A stretch of 64,000 bases of DNA from Pedobacter cryotolerans (GCF_005116475.1 NZ_SWBO01000003.1:124001-188000), one strand, 5' to 3'; counted from the stretch's first letter, positions 16,989 through 27,431 are shown. The notes: generated by a model from the sequence alone, not told the origin. Numbers and translations are program-made.

Positions 16989-17534
16989 TTAGGCAATACC
17001 TTGCGCAAATTCTTTCTTTAATTTATTCAATCCACTAGCAATACTCGCATCAAATTGTTTATCGCCAACTTTTAAAATAAACCCGCCAATTAATTTCTCG
17101 TCAACTTTTTCTTTAACGATCACTTCATTAGCCCCAATTTCCTTTTTAACTAATTCAACAATTTCAGCTTTGCTAGCTTCGGTTAATGCAATTGCAGATG
17201 TTACTTCAGCAGTAACAATACCTTTAATTGAATTGTATTGTGCAATAAATTGTTTAGCAGTATCAAACAAGATTGCAGAACGACCTTTATTTACCACTAA
17301 CTTTAAAAAGCTATTGGTAATTTGATGAACTTTACTACCAAAAACATCCTTTAAAATCCCTGATTTTTTATCTAAAGGAACAATTGGATTTTTTAAAATA
17401 GCTTCTAACTCACTGTTATCATCAACCACTTGTTCAAAAAACACCATATCGTTTTTAATCTCCTCCAAAGCATTTTGCTCTGTAGAAAGGTCAATTAACG
17501 ATTTTGCGTATCTAGCTCCTGCTTTACTTGACAT
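16989..17534 (-). CDS. atpH: ATP synthase F1 subunit delta
   Basis: 181-residue peripheral-stalk subunit linking F1 to subunit b. It starts MSSKAGARYAKSLIDLS at 17534 (the usual RYAxAL motif of the family) and ends with the GGFILKVGDKQFDASIASGLNKL block. The frame stays open upstream to 17591, but those codons translate the GAGATTT repeat array (peptide LKSQISNLK) and are not part of the protein. atpF lies 100 nt upstream. Confidence 0.95.
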   Translation of the reverse strand: MSSKAGARYAKSLIDLSTEQNALEEIKNDMVFFEQVVDDNSELEAILKNPIVPLDKKSGILKDVFGSKVHQITNSFLKLVVNKGRSAILFDTAKQFIAQYNSIKGIVTAEVTSAIALTEASKAEIVELVKKEIGANEVIVKEKVDEKLIGGFILKVGDKQFDASIASGLNKLKKEFAQGIA

Positions 17535-17546
17535 ATTTTTTTTTTT

Positions 17547-17633
17547 GAGATTTGAGATTTGAGATTTGAGATTTGAGAAATACTTCTCCATCTATGCCAG
17601 TCTCATATCTCACATCTAGTGTCTCAAATCTAA
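17547..17633. repeat. 7-bp repeat arrays (GAGATTT/TCTCATA), locus 3, between atpF and atpH
   Basis: Four gagattt copies (17547-17577) and an inverted set of tctcaca/tctcaaa heptamers (17602-17633) flank a short unique stretch, forming a potential long stem in the atp message. Read in frame it fakes an N-terminal extension of atpH. Confidence 0.7.
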
Positions 17634-17634
17634 C

Positions 17635-18129
17635 TTAGTTTAATTCAACATTCTTTAACAAGCTTGCAACCAAATCTTGTTGTTTTGCTTTATCATCTAA
17701 CTGGCTACGTAAAACACGTTCAGCAATATCTAAAGATAAAGCAGAAACTTGTCCTTTTAATTCTGCCAACGCTGCTTTCTTTTGATTTTCGATCTCGATA
17801 CGAGCTTTCTCAATCAATTTAGCACCTTCAGTTTGTGCAGAAGTTTTAGCTTCATTAACAATGCTATCCTTAAGAATTTTAGCTTCTTTTAAGATCTCAT
17901 CACGCTCAGCACGAGCTTGTTTCATTAACTCTTCGTTTTGAGAAGTTAAACGAGCCATTTCTTGTTTTGCTAATTCTGCTTTGTTTAAAGCATCATCAAT
18001 TGAGTTCTCACGCTCTTTGATGGCAGCCAAAACAGGCTTCCAAGCAAACTTGGTTAAAACAAACATCAACAATAAAAAAGCTATTGTTTGAAATACAACT
18101 AAACCAACTTCAGGTATTAATAAATCCAT
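17635..18129 (-). CDS. atpF: ATP synthase Fo subunit b
   Basis: 164 residues: an N-terminal membrane helix (about 7-27), then one long charged helix (about 35-155) that forms the peripheral stalk. The pattern KFAWKPVLAAIKERENSIDDAL (about 27-48, here in parts) is typical of subunit b. ATG 18129; 82 nt after atpE. Confidence 0.95.
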   Translation of the reverse strand: MDLLIPEVGLVVFQTIAFLLLMFVLTKFAWKPVLAAIKERENSIDDALNKAELAKQEMARLTSQNEELMKQARAERDEILKEAKILKDSIVNEAKTSAQTEGAKLIEKARIEIENQKKAALAELKGQVSALSLDIAERVLRSQLDDKAKQQDLVASLLKNVELN

Positions 18130-18211
18130 TTCTGTATATATTATAATTTTTTGTTTTCATTTCATTAATAAATACGTTGCAAAACAATCTTTTGCAACGT
18201 ATTTAATTTAG

Positions 18212-18436
<225 letters not shown>

Positions 18437-18453
18437 TTAAAAAAATATTCTAA

Positions 18454-19587
18454 TTAGTGGTGTTCTTCTACTGCCATACCTATAAACAAGGCAGATAAAA
18501 TGGTAAATATAAATGCTTGAATAAAGGCAACCATTAATTCAATCGCACCGATAAACATTGCGAAAGGAATAGATGCTGCAGTAACCCAGTAGCTATTAAA
18601 TACAAAGATTAAACAGATTAGCGCAAGCACTAAAATGTGACCAGCGGTAATGTTTGCGAACAAACGAATCATTAACGCAATTGGTTTAGTAAAAATACCA
18701 ATTAACTCTAAAGGCATTAAAAAGATTTTCATCGGAACTGGTACACCTGGCATCCAGAAAATATGACCCCAATAGTGTTTGTTACCGTTAAAAACAGTGA
18801 TCAAGAAAGTCATTGTAGCCAACACCATTGTTACCGCAATGTTACCCGTTAAGTTGGCACCACCTGGTAAAAAAGGAACCAAGCCCAACATATTGTTAAA
18901 CCAGATAAAGAAAAATACAGTTAACAAGTATGGCATAAAACGCTCATGTTTGTGACCTAGATTAGGCTTTGCAATATCATCACGTACAAAAAGAATAACT
19001 GGCTCTAACCAAGATTGTAAACCTTTTGGTGATTTACCTTTACGTTTTTTATAGCTATTTGCAACACTTAAAAACACAACTAACAATACTACTACAGAAA
19101 GCAATAATGTACAAGTGTTTTTAGTTAATGAAAAATCTAAAGGTCTAGCATTTTTAGCATGGTGTTTTTCATCTAAATCTACATACTGGCCATGCTCATT
19201 TGCAGCAGCCGATGCGAAATAAATTTTTTCATGCATTTTAACGAAACGTTGTCCGTCTTTTTCTACTACAACTTTAGCATCATTGTCATGATGAAAATCA
19301 TTGTCGTTAAAAGTTACAACTTTATTGTTAGCGAATAAAATAATAGGCAAACCAATATGGGTATCGCCAATTACATGCCAACTATGAGAATCGGCAATGT
19401 GATGCAAAGCAAATTTACCAATCTCAAACTTCTTTTTTTCTGTGGTTTCACCAGGCCCAACTTCAGCTTTATGAGTAGTATCAACTTGGGCGTTTGCACC
19501 AAGAGAAACCATCAAAAACGCCGAAAAAAGCGTAAAAACAACAATTAACCTTCTAAACTTAAACTCAAAAACGTGGCTACAATCCAT
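18454..19587 (-). CDS. atpB: ATP synthase Fo subunit a
   Basis: 377-residue stator subunit forming the proton half-channels. The catalytic Arg is in LMIRLFANITAGH (about residue 299). Unlike E. coli (271 residues) it has a roughly 140-residue N-terminal extension: a signal-peptide-like segment (ending LGANAQ, about residue 34) and a periplasmic His/Asp-rich part (HHIADSHSWH, DNDFHHDND). Extended forms are usual in Bacteroidota. Start ATG at 19587; 17 nt after the atpI-like gene. Confidence 0.95.
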   Translation of the reverse strand: MDCSHVFEFKFRRLIVVFTLFSAFLMVSLGANAQVDTTHKAEVGPGETTEKKKFEIGKFALHHIADSHSWHVIGDTHIGLPIILFANNKVVTFNDNDFHHDNDAKVVVEKDGQRFVKMHEKIYFASAAANEHGQYVDLDEKHHAKNARPLDFSLTKNTCTLLLSVVVLLVVFLSVANSYKKRKGKSPKGLQSWLEPVILFVRDDIAKPNLGHKHERFMPYLLTVFFFIWFNNMLGLVPFLPGGANLTGNIAVTMVLATMTFLITVFNGNKHYWGHIFWMPGVPVPMKIFLMPLELIGIFTKPIALMIRLFANITAGHILVLALICLIFVFNSYWVTAASIPFAMFIGAIELMVAFIQAFIFTILSALFIGMAVEEHH

Positions 19588-19604
19588 TTACTCGCAGATT
19601 TTTA

Positions 19605-19991
19605 CTATTTATTTTGGTGGCGCAAGTTACGTAACAAACCGTAAATTTCAAAGAAGGTGAACAATAAATATAAAGAAAAAAAATTAAACACAAAAACTAG
19701 GTCTTTTCCTTTGTTATTTAAGCTGTAAATCAGCACGAAAGCCATTGAGAAAAGCATCTTAATAGCAATTGAAGCCATAATGGCTAAAACACCTGTTTCT
19801 GGATTACGTTTAATGCCCAAAAATGCCAAGATATAAGCCAAAAAAGTTAATCCGCCGAGAAAACCAAAAACCAGCCAAAAGTTATTTGCTAATAGTTTAA
19901 CCGTTGGAAAAAGATAAGGTAATGCGATGGCTATGCCTGCTAATAGTGCAGTATATAACAAATAAGATAAAATGAACTTTGGTAAACTCAA
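19605..19991 (-). CDS. ATP-synthase-associated small membrane protein (AtpI-like)
   Basis: 128 residues with four predicted membrane helices (about 8-28, 33-53, 66-86, 95-115). Its place between atpZ and atpB, and its size and topology, fit the AtpI/subunit I role in assembling the c ring, but the sequence is divergent and I call it on context. A 208-bp structured gap separates it from atpZ. Confidence 0.65.
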   Translation of the reverse strand: MSLPKFILSYLLYTALLAGIAIALPYLFPTVKLLANNFWLVFGFLGGLTFLAYILAFLGIKRNPETGVLAIMASIAIKMLFSMAFVLIYSLNNKGKDLVFVFNFFSLYLLFTFFEIYGLLRNLRHQNK

Positions 19992-20040
19992 AATTTGTAT
20001 TTTTTTTACAAAGGTAAATAATTAATTGAGCTTGGTAGGG

Positions 20041-20199
20041 CAATATGCTATTTTGCCATTTTGTACTGCCTTTGTAAAATAAACCTTATTGAAGCGAAAA
20101 GCTACCGCGAGCGTGGCTCTTGTATGGGTGCGGTACTTGTAGCGCAAAGAAGGGCAAATTTTGCCAAAAGCTACACACACACATTTTCTACAAATTTTT
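20041..20199. other. structured spacer inside the atp leader region
   Basis: The 208-bp gap 19992-20199 has no coding sequence that I can support. It contains a GC-rich stretch with nested inverted repeats (gctac 20101-20105 with gtagc 20139-20143; taccgc 20103-20108 with gcggta 20130-20135) and a short dyad ggcaaattttgcc (20153-20165). It may be another inserted repeat or an RNA structure in the operon message. Confidence 0.4.
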
Positions 20200-20427
20200 C
20201 TACTTTTCTTTATTTAAAGATCTAATTACAGAAAATAAAGAAACCACAACGCCAACTAAACCCAAAATTGCTGTAAAAATCATTTTCGAGCCAGCTCTAT
20301 TTTCGTCAATTTTATAGCCAATAAAGCTAAAAACACCTATTGTTGCCAGCATTTGAAAGGCTATACCAGAATATTTTGCAAAATTGGTTGCCTTATTTTT
20401 GTTTTGATTGTTTTGGAGTTCGGCCAT
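20200..20427 (-). CDS. atpZ: AtpZ/AtpI-type ATP synthase accessory protein
   Basis: 75 residues with two membrane helices (about 22-40 and 48-68). The stretch YSGIAFQMLATIGVFSFIGYKID is the typical start of the AtpZ/AtpI (ATPase gene 1) family, thought to help assembly or carry Mg/Ca. First gene of the minus-strand atp operon atpZ-I-B-E-F-H-A-G; it is divergent from sprE with a 110-bp shared upstream region. Confidence 0.8.
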   Translation of the reverse strand: MAELQNNQNKNKATNFAKYSGIAFQMLATIGVFSFIGYKIDENRAGSKMIFTAILGLVGVVVSLFSVIRSLNKEK

Positions 20428-20462
20428 TTAAATTAAGGTAAGATTAAAATTATAGCTAAATA

Positions 20463-20494
20463 TTGAGATTTTATTGGCGAATAAAATATTTTTG
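20463..20494 (+). promoter_or_regulatory. candidate promoter of the sprE-pbp-uvrC unit
   Basis: TTG at 20463-20465, 21-nt spacer, TATTTTTG at 20487-20494: a full match to the Bacteroidota -33/-7 layout. Transcription would begin near 20500, about 38 nt before the TTG start codon of sprE. Confidence 0.5.
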
Positions 20495-20537
20495 CATACA
20501 TTTTGTTATATTGTAGGTAATACACAACTCTAATTTT

Positions 20538-23357
20538 TTGAACAAATTACTCAAACTTAGCATCCAAATTTTAACTGCTTGCGTTTGCATGGCTTTTTTT
20601 TATAGCTGTTCTACGCAAAAAGATAATGCCACCAACCGTGGTTTGCAAAATCTTTCTGCACGTTATAACTACATTTACAATTCAAATGTTTTATTAGATA
20701 CTTATCAGGAAAATCTTTCGCAAACGCATAAAGACAATTATGATAACTTTTTAGCTGTTTATATTGCCCCTGAAGCAATTGATTACTCGAGCACAGCTCT
20801 TGCAAATAGCGATAGTAAAGATTTAGGTGAAATTACCCAAAAGGCACAAACCATTGTTGCCGAAAAAGGATTAAGTAATTATGTTGATGATGCGTATATA
20901 CTTTTAGGGAAAACTAATTTTTATAGAGGTAACTTTTTTACTGCTGTGGAATATTTTGATTACACTGCCAGAGCTTACAAAAAAGATAATAATGTTTTTT
21001 TAAATGGTTTAAATTGGAAAGCTAGAAGTTTAATGCAATTAAATAATCCTGAGGCTGCATTAAAAGTGCTGGATTCGGTGATCTTTATTTTAGATTCTGT
21101 TAAAAAAGATAAAGCAGAACCATTAGCTACATTGGCTCAAATGAGCATTAATCAATTAGATTATAAAAAGGCGATTTTTTATTTAGAGGAAGCCACTAAA
21201 GAAAGTAATAAAATACATAGCAGAACCAGGTGGCCTTTTATTTTGGCCCAATTATATGAGCATGAAAAGGAATATGATGCCAGTTTAAAATATTATACCA
21301 AGGTTGAGAACAGTAACGCTCCTTTTCAAATGTATTTTAATGCTAAGCTGAGCAAAATCAGGATTTATGATTTTTTAAATGATCAATCGTCTGACAGAAA
21401 AACAGCTTTATTGAAATTGCTAAAGGATGATAAGAACCTAGATTATACCGATCAGATTTATTACGAGGTTGCTGAGGATTATTTGGGCGATAAAGATTAT
21501 AGCAAAGCCGAAGAATATTATAAGCTATCTATCAATAAAAGTTTAATTAACCCTTACCAAAAAGGGATTTCTTATTTAAAGTTGGCCGATTTATATTTTA
21601 AAGATTTGGGTAATTATGTAAATGCAAAACTTTATTATGATAGTGCTGCCACAACTTTACCAAAGAACTATAAGGGTTATGAAAGTATTGTTAAAAAAGC
21701 TCAGAACTTAGAATATTTAACAAAACGTTATCAAATAATTGCCATGCAAGATTCGTTGCAACTTTTTGCTAAGATGCCACAACAGGCCCGAGAAAAAGCC
21801 TTAGATGAATTATTTGAACCTAAAAAGGAAGAAGTTGTTGCTGATAAGAAGGCTAATAATGGCAAACTTTCAGTAGATAGATTAAATAGTTCTAACAAGC
21901 AAAATAACGGCAAATTTTACTTTAGCAATACTTCTGCAGTTAGTAATGGTTTCTCTGATTTTAGAAAAAGATGGGGAAATAGAGTTTTAGAAGATAATTG
22001 GCGCCAAAGTTTAAAATCATCAGCACAAGTTAATAAAGAAACACAAAATGCCGCAATTGGCAATTTACCAGCTACCGCAATTGAAAATACGGCTAGCATT
22101 AGCAAGGAAGAACAGATAAAAGCATATACTTTATTATTTCCTTTAAGTGCAGAGCGAATGGTAAAATCTGATCAGCAGATTATTGATGCTTATTATGAAA
22201 TTGCTAGCTTTTATCAGCAAGTATTAGAAGATGAAGCCGAAGCAACTAAGGTTTACGAAATTTTGTTAGCACGATACCCTCAAAATAATCATTTAGATGC
22301 GATTTATTATTCTTTATATTTAGATTACGCTAAAACTAATAAAGCAAAATCTGAAAGTTATAAAAATATGGTTTTGGCTAAATTTCCAAGTTCGGTTTAT
22401 GCAAAAACGATTTTAGACCCGAATTTTTCGGCTAAGCAAAATGCTTTAGATTTAGAGGTAAATAAAATCTATAATGTAGTTTTTGAGGATTATGAGCAAA
22501 AGCAATTCCCACAAGTAATAAATGGGGTTAATGAAGTTAATCAACGTTTTCCTGGCAATAGTTTACAAGCTCAATATGAGTATCTTAAAGCAATTTCGAT
22601 TGGTAGAACTCAACATGTTGATAGCTTAATTATCGCTTTCGAAAAAATTATAGCTGCTAACCCTAATGATGCTTTAATTACTCCTCTAGTTAAAGACCAC
22701 TTGGTTTATATAAATGAAAATTTAGCAAGTTATAAATCAAGACCAATTGCTTTAATTGATTTTGATGGTGCTGAACCACGATTTGTAAAACCTAAAGAAA
22801 TAATTGTTGTTGCTGCTAAACCAACGATAAAAGCAGATCCTGTAAAGGTACTGGTTGAGCAAGAGCCTAAAAAAGTTTTGCCAGAAAAAGTTATTGAAGT
22901 AATAGCACCACCCGTAACTCTGCCTGCAATAACAAAGCAAGCAGATACGTTAGCTGCTACTAAAAGCACTGTAACTGTTGCTAAGCCTATAGATAATTTA
23001 TTTAGCAAAGCTGAATCTAATACTTATTTCTACGTTGTTGCCGTTAGTGATGTTACCGTTAGCGTAAGTTCATCGAGATTTGGGGTTGGCCAATTTAACA
23101 GAGGAAATTTCTCTGGAACAGGATTAAAGCACCAGTTACAAGAATTAGATGAAGACCAATTGATTTACGTAGGAGATTTTGGCAGCGTAATTGATGTTAA
23201 AGGCTATAGTGAAGGGATTACACCTCAACTATCTCGTATCATGAAAGTTCCAGCAGCTAAATACACAGGTTTTTACATCAGTAAAGAAAACTTTGAAAAA
23301 ATAAAAAATAGAGAAACATTAAATAAGTACATTGAGTTTTTCAGAAACAATTTTTAA
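20538..23357 (+). CDS. sprE: type IX secretion lipoprotein SprE/PorW
   Basis: 939-residue TPR-rich lipoprotein needed for type IX secretion and gliding; PorW of Porphyromonas is thought to link the GldLM motor side with outer parts. The N-terminus has a hydrophobic stretch and lipobox (FFYSC, Cys about 24). NLSARYNYIYNSN (about 38-50) is the family start, followed by many TPR-like helix pairs (about 110-420 and 540-720) and a linker rich in Ala, Lys, Val and Pro (about 740-830). The closing 100 residues form a small domain (FYVVAVSD to ISKENFEKI). Start codon TTG at 20538. It is followed at 5 nt by pbp1A, so the three plus-strand genes are one operon. Confidence 0.88.
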   Translation: MNKLLKLSIQILTACVCMAFFYSCSTQKDNATNRGLQNLSARYNYIYNSNVLLDTYQENLSQTHKDNYDNFLAVYIAPEAIDYSSTALANSDSKDLGEITQKAQTIVAEKGLSNYVDDAYILLGKTNFYRGNFFTAVEYFDYTARAYKKDNNVFLNGLNWKARSLMQLNNPEAALKVLDSVIFILDSVKKDKAEPLATLAQMSINQLDYKKAIFYLEEATKESNKIHSRTRWPFILAQLYEHEKEYDASLKYYTKVENSNAPFQMYFNAKLSKIRIYDFLNDQSSDRKTALLKLLKDDKNLDYTDQIYYEVAEDYLGDKDYSKAEEYYKLSINKSLINPYQKGISYLKLADLYFKDLGNYVNAKLYYDSAATTLPKNYKGYESIVKKAQNLEYLTKRYQIIAMQDSLQLFAKMPQQAREKALDELFEPKKEEVVADKKANNGKLSVDRLNSSNKQNNGKFYFSNTSAVSNGFSDFRKRWGNRVLEDNWRQSLKSSAQVNKETQNAAIGNLPATAIENTASISKEEQIKAYTLLFPLSAERMVKSDQQIIDAYYEIASFYQQVLEDEAEATKVYEILLARYPQNNHLDAIYYSLYLDYAKTNKAKSESYKNMVLAKFPSSVYAKTILDPNFSAKQNALDLEVNKIYNVVFEDYEQKQFPQVINGVNEVNQRFPGNSLQAQYEYLKAISIGRTQHVDSLIIAFEKIIAANPNDALITPLVKDHLVYINENLASYKSRPIALIDFDGAEPRFVKPKEIIVVAAKPTIKADPVKVLVEQEPKKVLPEKVIEVIAPPVTLPAITKQADTLAATKSTVTVAKPIDNLFSKAESNTYFYVVAVSDVTVSVSSSRFGVGQFNRGNFSGTGLKHQLQELDEDQLIYVGDFGSVIDVKGYSEGITPQLSRIMKVPAAKYTGFYISKENFEKIKNRETLNKYIEFFRNNF

Positions 23358-23362
23358 TAAAA

Positions 23363-25591
23363 ATGAGCAAATCTACATCCCTTACAACAGAAGATATCAA
23401 GAAATATAACCGCAGGCTTTGGAAATTGCTGATTGGTGGAATGGTGTTTTTTGCCATATTTATTGTACTGATTGGCTTTGGCATTTTCGGGGAAATCCCT
23501 TCGTTTAGAGCAATTGAGCATCCAAAAAGTAATGAAGCTACAGAGGTTTTATCTGAAGACGGAAAAATTTTAGGCACTTACTTTGTTAAAAATAGATCGA
23601 ATGTAAATTACAGTCAGTTATCTCCTAATGTTGTAAATGCATTAATTGCTACAGAAGATATCAGATTTCGCTCGCACTCTGGTATAGATTTTAAAAGAAC
23701 ATTCACCATTTTCGCCTATGCTTTAATGGGCAAAAAACAAGGCGGCAGCACCATAACACAGCAGCTGGCTTTAAACTTGTTTTCTGAAGAAGGAAGACAA
23801 AAAAACTACTTAAAAAGAATTATCCAAAAATTTCAGGAATGGGTAATTGCGGTAAAACTTGAGCGTAATTACACAAAAGAAGAAATCATTACCATGTATT
23901 TAAACACGGTAGATTTTGGCAACCAAGCTTTCGGTATTAAATCTGCTGCTAGAGTTTATTTTAATACTACTCCCGATAAATTAACCATACCGCAAGCAGC
24001 AGTTTTGGTGGGTATACAAAGAGGTGTAACTAGGTATTCTCCAACCAAAAACCCAGAGCGTTCACAAACAAGAAGAAATACAGTAATGGCGTTAATGGTT
24101 CAAGAAAACTACATGACGCAGCAAGAGTTTGATTTAGCCAAAGATAAACCGCTTAACTTACAATTTAGAGCTGCCACCAATTACGAGGGTATTGCTCCGT
24201 ATTTTAGAGCGGTATTAAAATCGGAGGTAAGAAAAATTTTAGAAGAAAGATCTATCACTAAAAATGGAATTCCTTACGATTTAGATAGAGATGGCTTAAA
24301 AATTACCACCACCATTAATTACGATATGCAGGTTTATGCAGAGCAAGCGCAAAAAGAATACATGAAAGTGCTACAAGCTCAATTTACCAGAAGTTGGAAA
24401 GGAAGAAATCCGTTTAAAGGAATGGAAATGCAGATTGAGCAAGGTGTAAAAAGATCTGATCGCTATAAAGCACTCAAATCTGAAGGTAAAACAGACGATG
24501 AAATTACTGAAGATTTTAATACCCCTAGTAAATTGACCATTTTTACTTGGAAAGGTAACATCGATACTTTAATGAAACCTATTGATTCGGTAAAATATTA
24601 TAAGCTATTATTGCGCAATGCGATGATGGCTATGGATCCTAAAACCGGTCATATTAAAGCATGGGTTGGTGGTATCAATTTCGAACATTTTAAATACGAT
24701 CAGGTTAAGATGGGTATGCGCCAAGTAGGTTCTACTGCTAAACCTTTTACTTACACCGTTGCTATAGAAAATGGCATGTCGCCTTGTTTAACTGTTCCAA
24801 ATGTTCCAGTTACCATTTCAAATCCTGGTAGTCCCGATTGGACACCACGTTCTTCAGGAACCTTACCTGGCTCAATTACCTTACAAAAAGCGTTAGCTTA
24901 TTCTCAAAATTACATAGCTGCATATTTAATGCAGCAAGTTGGGGCTACAGCAGTTGCCAATGAGATTAAAAAAATGGGCATCACCTCTGATGTTCCAGTT
25001 GTACCTTCCATCGCATTAGGCTCTTTTGATGCTTCAATTTTTGACATGGTGGGTGCTTACGGAATTTTCGCCAATAAAGGCGCTTGGACACAACCTACAT
25101 ACATCTTAAAAATTGAAGACAAGAATGGAGTAGTTTTATATGATAGCAAACCTGTTATTAAAGTAGTTTTAAACGAAGAAGTTGCTTATGTAATGACACG
25201 TATGTTACGTGGTGTGGTAACTGGTGGCACTGGTTACCGCTTAATAGGTAAATATGGCATTACAGCGCCAACTGGCGGAAAAACAGGAACAACGCAGAAT
25301 AACTCTGATGGTTGGTTTATGTCGATAACGCCTGATTTAGTGGCTGGTGTTTGGACAGGTTGTGAGGATAGAGCATTTCACTTTACGAGTACTAGGGACG
25401 GTGAAGGAGCCAATTCTGCTTTACCCATTTATGCTGGGTTTATGAAAAGAGTTTATGCTAATCCGAATTTAAAAATAAGCAAAGCTGATTTTGAACCACC
25501 AGCAGGAGGTGTATCAATTGTGTACGACTGCAACCAATATTTTGCACCAGAACAAACCACACCAGAGCTTGATAAAAAATTAGGTTTCTAA
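23363..25591 (+). CDS. class A penicillin-binding protein (PBP1A type)
   Basis: 742-residue bifunctional peptidoglycan glycosyltransferase/transpeptidase. One N-terminal membrane anchor (about 22-44). GT51 domain about 60-240 with ATEDIRFRSHSGID (catalytic Glu) and GGSTITQQLALNL. Transpeptidase domain about 420-690 with the SxxK serine in GSTAKPFTY, SQN in AYSQNYIA and KTGTTQNNSDGW (KTG). All catalytic motifs are intact. It sits between sprE and uvrC in one apparent operon. Confidence 0.94.
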   Translation: MSKSTSLTTEDIKKYNRRLWKLLIGGMVFFAIFIVLIGFGIFGEIPSFRAIEHPKSNEATEVLSEDGKILGTYFVKNRSNVNYSQLSPNVVNALIATEDIRFRSHSGIDFKRTFTIFAYALMGKKQGGSTITQQLALNLFSEEGRQKNYLKRIIQKFQEWVIAVKLERNYTKEEIITMYLNTVDFGNQAFGIKSAARVYFNTTPDKLTIPQAAVLVGIQRGVTRYSPTKNPERSQTRRNTVMALMVQENYMTQQEFDLAKDKPLNLQFRAATNYEGIAPYFRAVLKSEVRKILEERSITKNGIPYDLDRDGLKITTTINYDMQVYAEQAQKEYMKVLQAQFTRSWKGRNPFKGMEMQIEQGVKRSDRYKALKSEGKTDDEITEDFNTPSKLTIFTWKGNIDTLMKPIDSVKYYKLLLRNAMMAMDPKTGHIKAWVGGINFEHFKYDQVKMGMRQVGSTAKPFTYTVAIENGMSPCLTVPNVPVTISNPGSPDWTPRSSGTLPGSITLQKALAYSQNYIAAYLMQQVGATAVANEIKKMGITSDVPVVPSIALGSFDASIFDMVGAYGIFANKGAWTQPTYILKIEDKNGVVLYDSKPVIKVVLNEEVAYVMTRMLRGVVTGGTGYRLIGKYGITAPTGGKTGTTQNNSDGWFMSITPDLVAGVWTGCEDRAFHFTSTRDGEGANSALPIYAGFMKRVYANPNLKISKADFEPPAGGVSIVYDCNQYFAPEQTTPELDKKLGF

Positions 25592-25616
25592 ATTATCCTA
25601 CATCCCTATTTATTAA

Positions 25617-27431
25617 ATGAGTGCTTTCGATTATAAAAAGGCATTGGCCGATATTCCTCATAAACCTGGTGTTTACCAATATTACGATGCCGATGATGTG
25701 CTAATTTATATTGGTAAAGCCAAAGATTTGCGCAATCGTGTAGGTTCTTACTTTAATCAGGAAAACAATCAGTTTAATGGCAAAACTCGTGTACTTGTTT
25801 CAAAAATAAGGCGCATAAGTTTTACAATTGTTGATACTGAAATTGATGCTTGGCTTTTAGAAAATAGCTTAATAAAAAAGCATCAGCCTCGCTATAACAT
25901 TATGCTTAAAGATGATAAAACCTATCCATGGATTATCATTAAAAAAGAACAGTTTCCGCGTATTTATTGGACCAGAAAATACATTAAGGATGGCTCAACC
26001 TATTTTGGCCCTTATGCCTCTGTTGGCATGATGCACACTATTTTAGATTTAATTAAAGAAACTTATACCTTAAGAACTTGCAATCTGCCACTAACTCCAC
26101 AAAACATAAACGAAGGAAAGTTTAAAGTTTGTTTAGAATATCAAATTGGCAATTGCAAAGGTCCGTGCCAAAATTACCAAAGCAAAGCTGATTACGACCA
26201 AAATATTGAAGAGATTAAAGATATTTTAAACGGCAAAATTGGCAATGTAATTAAAACAGTAAAACAGGTAGTTAAAACCGCTTCAGAAGATTTAAATTTT
26301 GAATTGGCACATGCTTATCAAAAAAAATTAGGTGTTTTAGAAAAGTACCAAAGTAAATCTACCGTTGTAAATAGCGCCATAACTAATATCGATGTGGTTA
26401 GTATTGCTTCTGATGAAAGGTATGCTTTTGTAAATTACCTAAAAGTGATGAACGGAAGTATCATCCAAACGCAAACTATAGAAATTAAAAAGCGTTTAGA
26501 TGAAAGTGATGAAGAACTTTTAACCATCGCAATTACCGAGTTTAGAACAAAGTTTAAAAGCACATCTAGGGAAATCGTTGTCCCGTTTAATGTTTCTTTA
26601 GATGATGAAAACTTAAAACTGATTGTTCCAAAGTTGGGAGAAAAGAAAAAGCTTTTAGAATTATCGCAAAAAAATGTGTTGTTTTTTAAACGGGAAAAGC
26701 TAAATCAATACGAAAAGTTAAATCCAGATTTAAGAACAGATCGCATTTTAACACAAATGCAAAAGGATTTAAGGTTAACACAATTGCCACATCATATCGA
26801 ATGTTTTGATAACTCTAACTTTCAAGGTAAATATCCAGTATCTGCAATTGTAGTTTTTAAGGATGCCAAACCGAGCAAAAAAGATTATCGCCATTTTAAT
26901 GTGAAAACGGTTGAAGGCCCAAATGATTTTGCCACGATGGAAGAGGCCGTTTATAGGCGATATAAGAGAATGTTAGATGAAGAGGGAACATTGCCTCAAC
27001 TCATCATCATTGATGGTGGTAAAGGTCAATTATCATCAGCAGTGAGTAGTTTAAAAAAATTAGGTATTGCAAACAGAGTAACCATTATCGGTATTGCTAA
27101 AAGATTAGAAGAATTATATTATCCTGGCGACAGTTTACCTTTGTATTTAGATAAGAAATCTGAGACTTTAAAAATCATTCAGCAGTTGCGAGATGAAGCA
27201 CACCGCTTTGGCATAACCTTTCACCGCAAAAAAAGAGATCAGGGAACTTTAAAAACTGAATTAGAATTAATACCCGGAATAGGTAAAACCACTGCCGACA
27301 GGCTGTTGGTTAAGTTTAAATCTGTTAAAAAGATTAAAGAAGCTAGTGAAAAAGATTTAAGCGAGGTGTTAAATAAAAAACAGATGCAAACGCTGAACAG
27401 CTTTTTTAATGAGCAAAAAGAGAATGTATAA
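25617..27431 (+). CDS. uvrC: excinuclease ABC subunit C
   Basis: 604 residues; makes both incisions in nucleotide excision repair. N-terminal GIY-YIG nuclease (PGVYQYYDADDVLIYIGKAK, about 18-37), Cys-containing linker (CLEYQIGNCKGPC, about 179-191), UvrB-interacting UVR region (about 205-240), RNase H-like endonuclease domain (HIECFDNSNFQG about 395-406; IIDGGKGQL about 463-471) and a C-terminal helix-hairpin-helix (LIPGIGKTTADRLL). Full length. 25 nt downstream of the penicillin-binding protein gene. Confidence 0.96.
   Translation: MSAFDYKKALADIPHKPGVYQYYDADDVLIYIGKAKDLRNRVGSYFNQENNQFNGKTRVLVSKIRRISFTIVDTEIDAWLLENSLIKKHQPRYNIMLKDDKTYPWIIIKKEQFPRIYWTRKYIKDGSTYFGPYASVGMMHTILDLIKETYTLRTCNLPLTPQNINEGKFKVCLEYQIGNCKGPCQNYQSKADYDQNIEEIKDILNGKIGNVIKTVKQVVKTASEDLNFELAHAYQKKLGVLEKYQSKSTVVNSAITNIDVVSIASDERYAFVNYLKVMNGSIIQTQTIEIKKRLDESDEELLTIAITEFRTKFKSTSREIVVPFNVSLDDENLKLIVPKLGEKKKLLELSQKNVLFFKREKLNQYEKLNPDLRTDRILTQMQKDLRLTQLPHHIECFDNSNFQGKYPVSAIVVFKDAKPSKKDYRHFNVKTVEGPNDFATMEEAVYRRYKRMLDEEGTLPQLIIIDGGKGQLSSAVSSLKKLGIANRVTIIGIAKRLEELYYPGDSLPLYLDKKSETLKIIQQLRDEAHRFGITFHRKKRDQGTLKTELELIPGIGKTTADRLLVKFKSVKKIKEASEKDLSEVLNKKQMQTLNSFFNEQKENV

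Noticed and set aside
17535-17591. N-terminal extension of atpH (peptide with LKSQISNLK)
   Set aside because: It is a translation of the GAGATTT repeat array; homologues begin at MSSKAGARY (17534).
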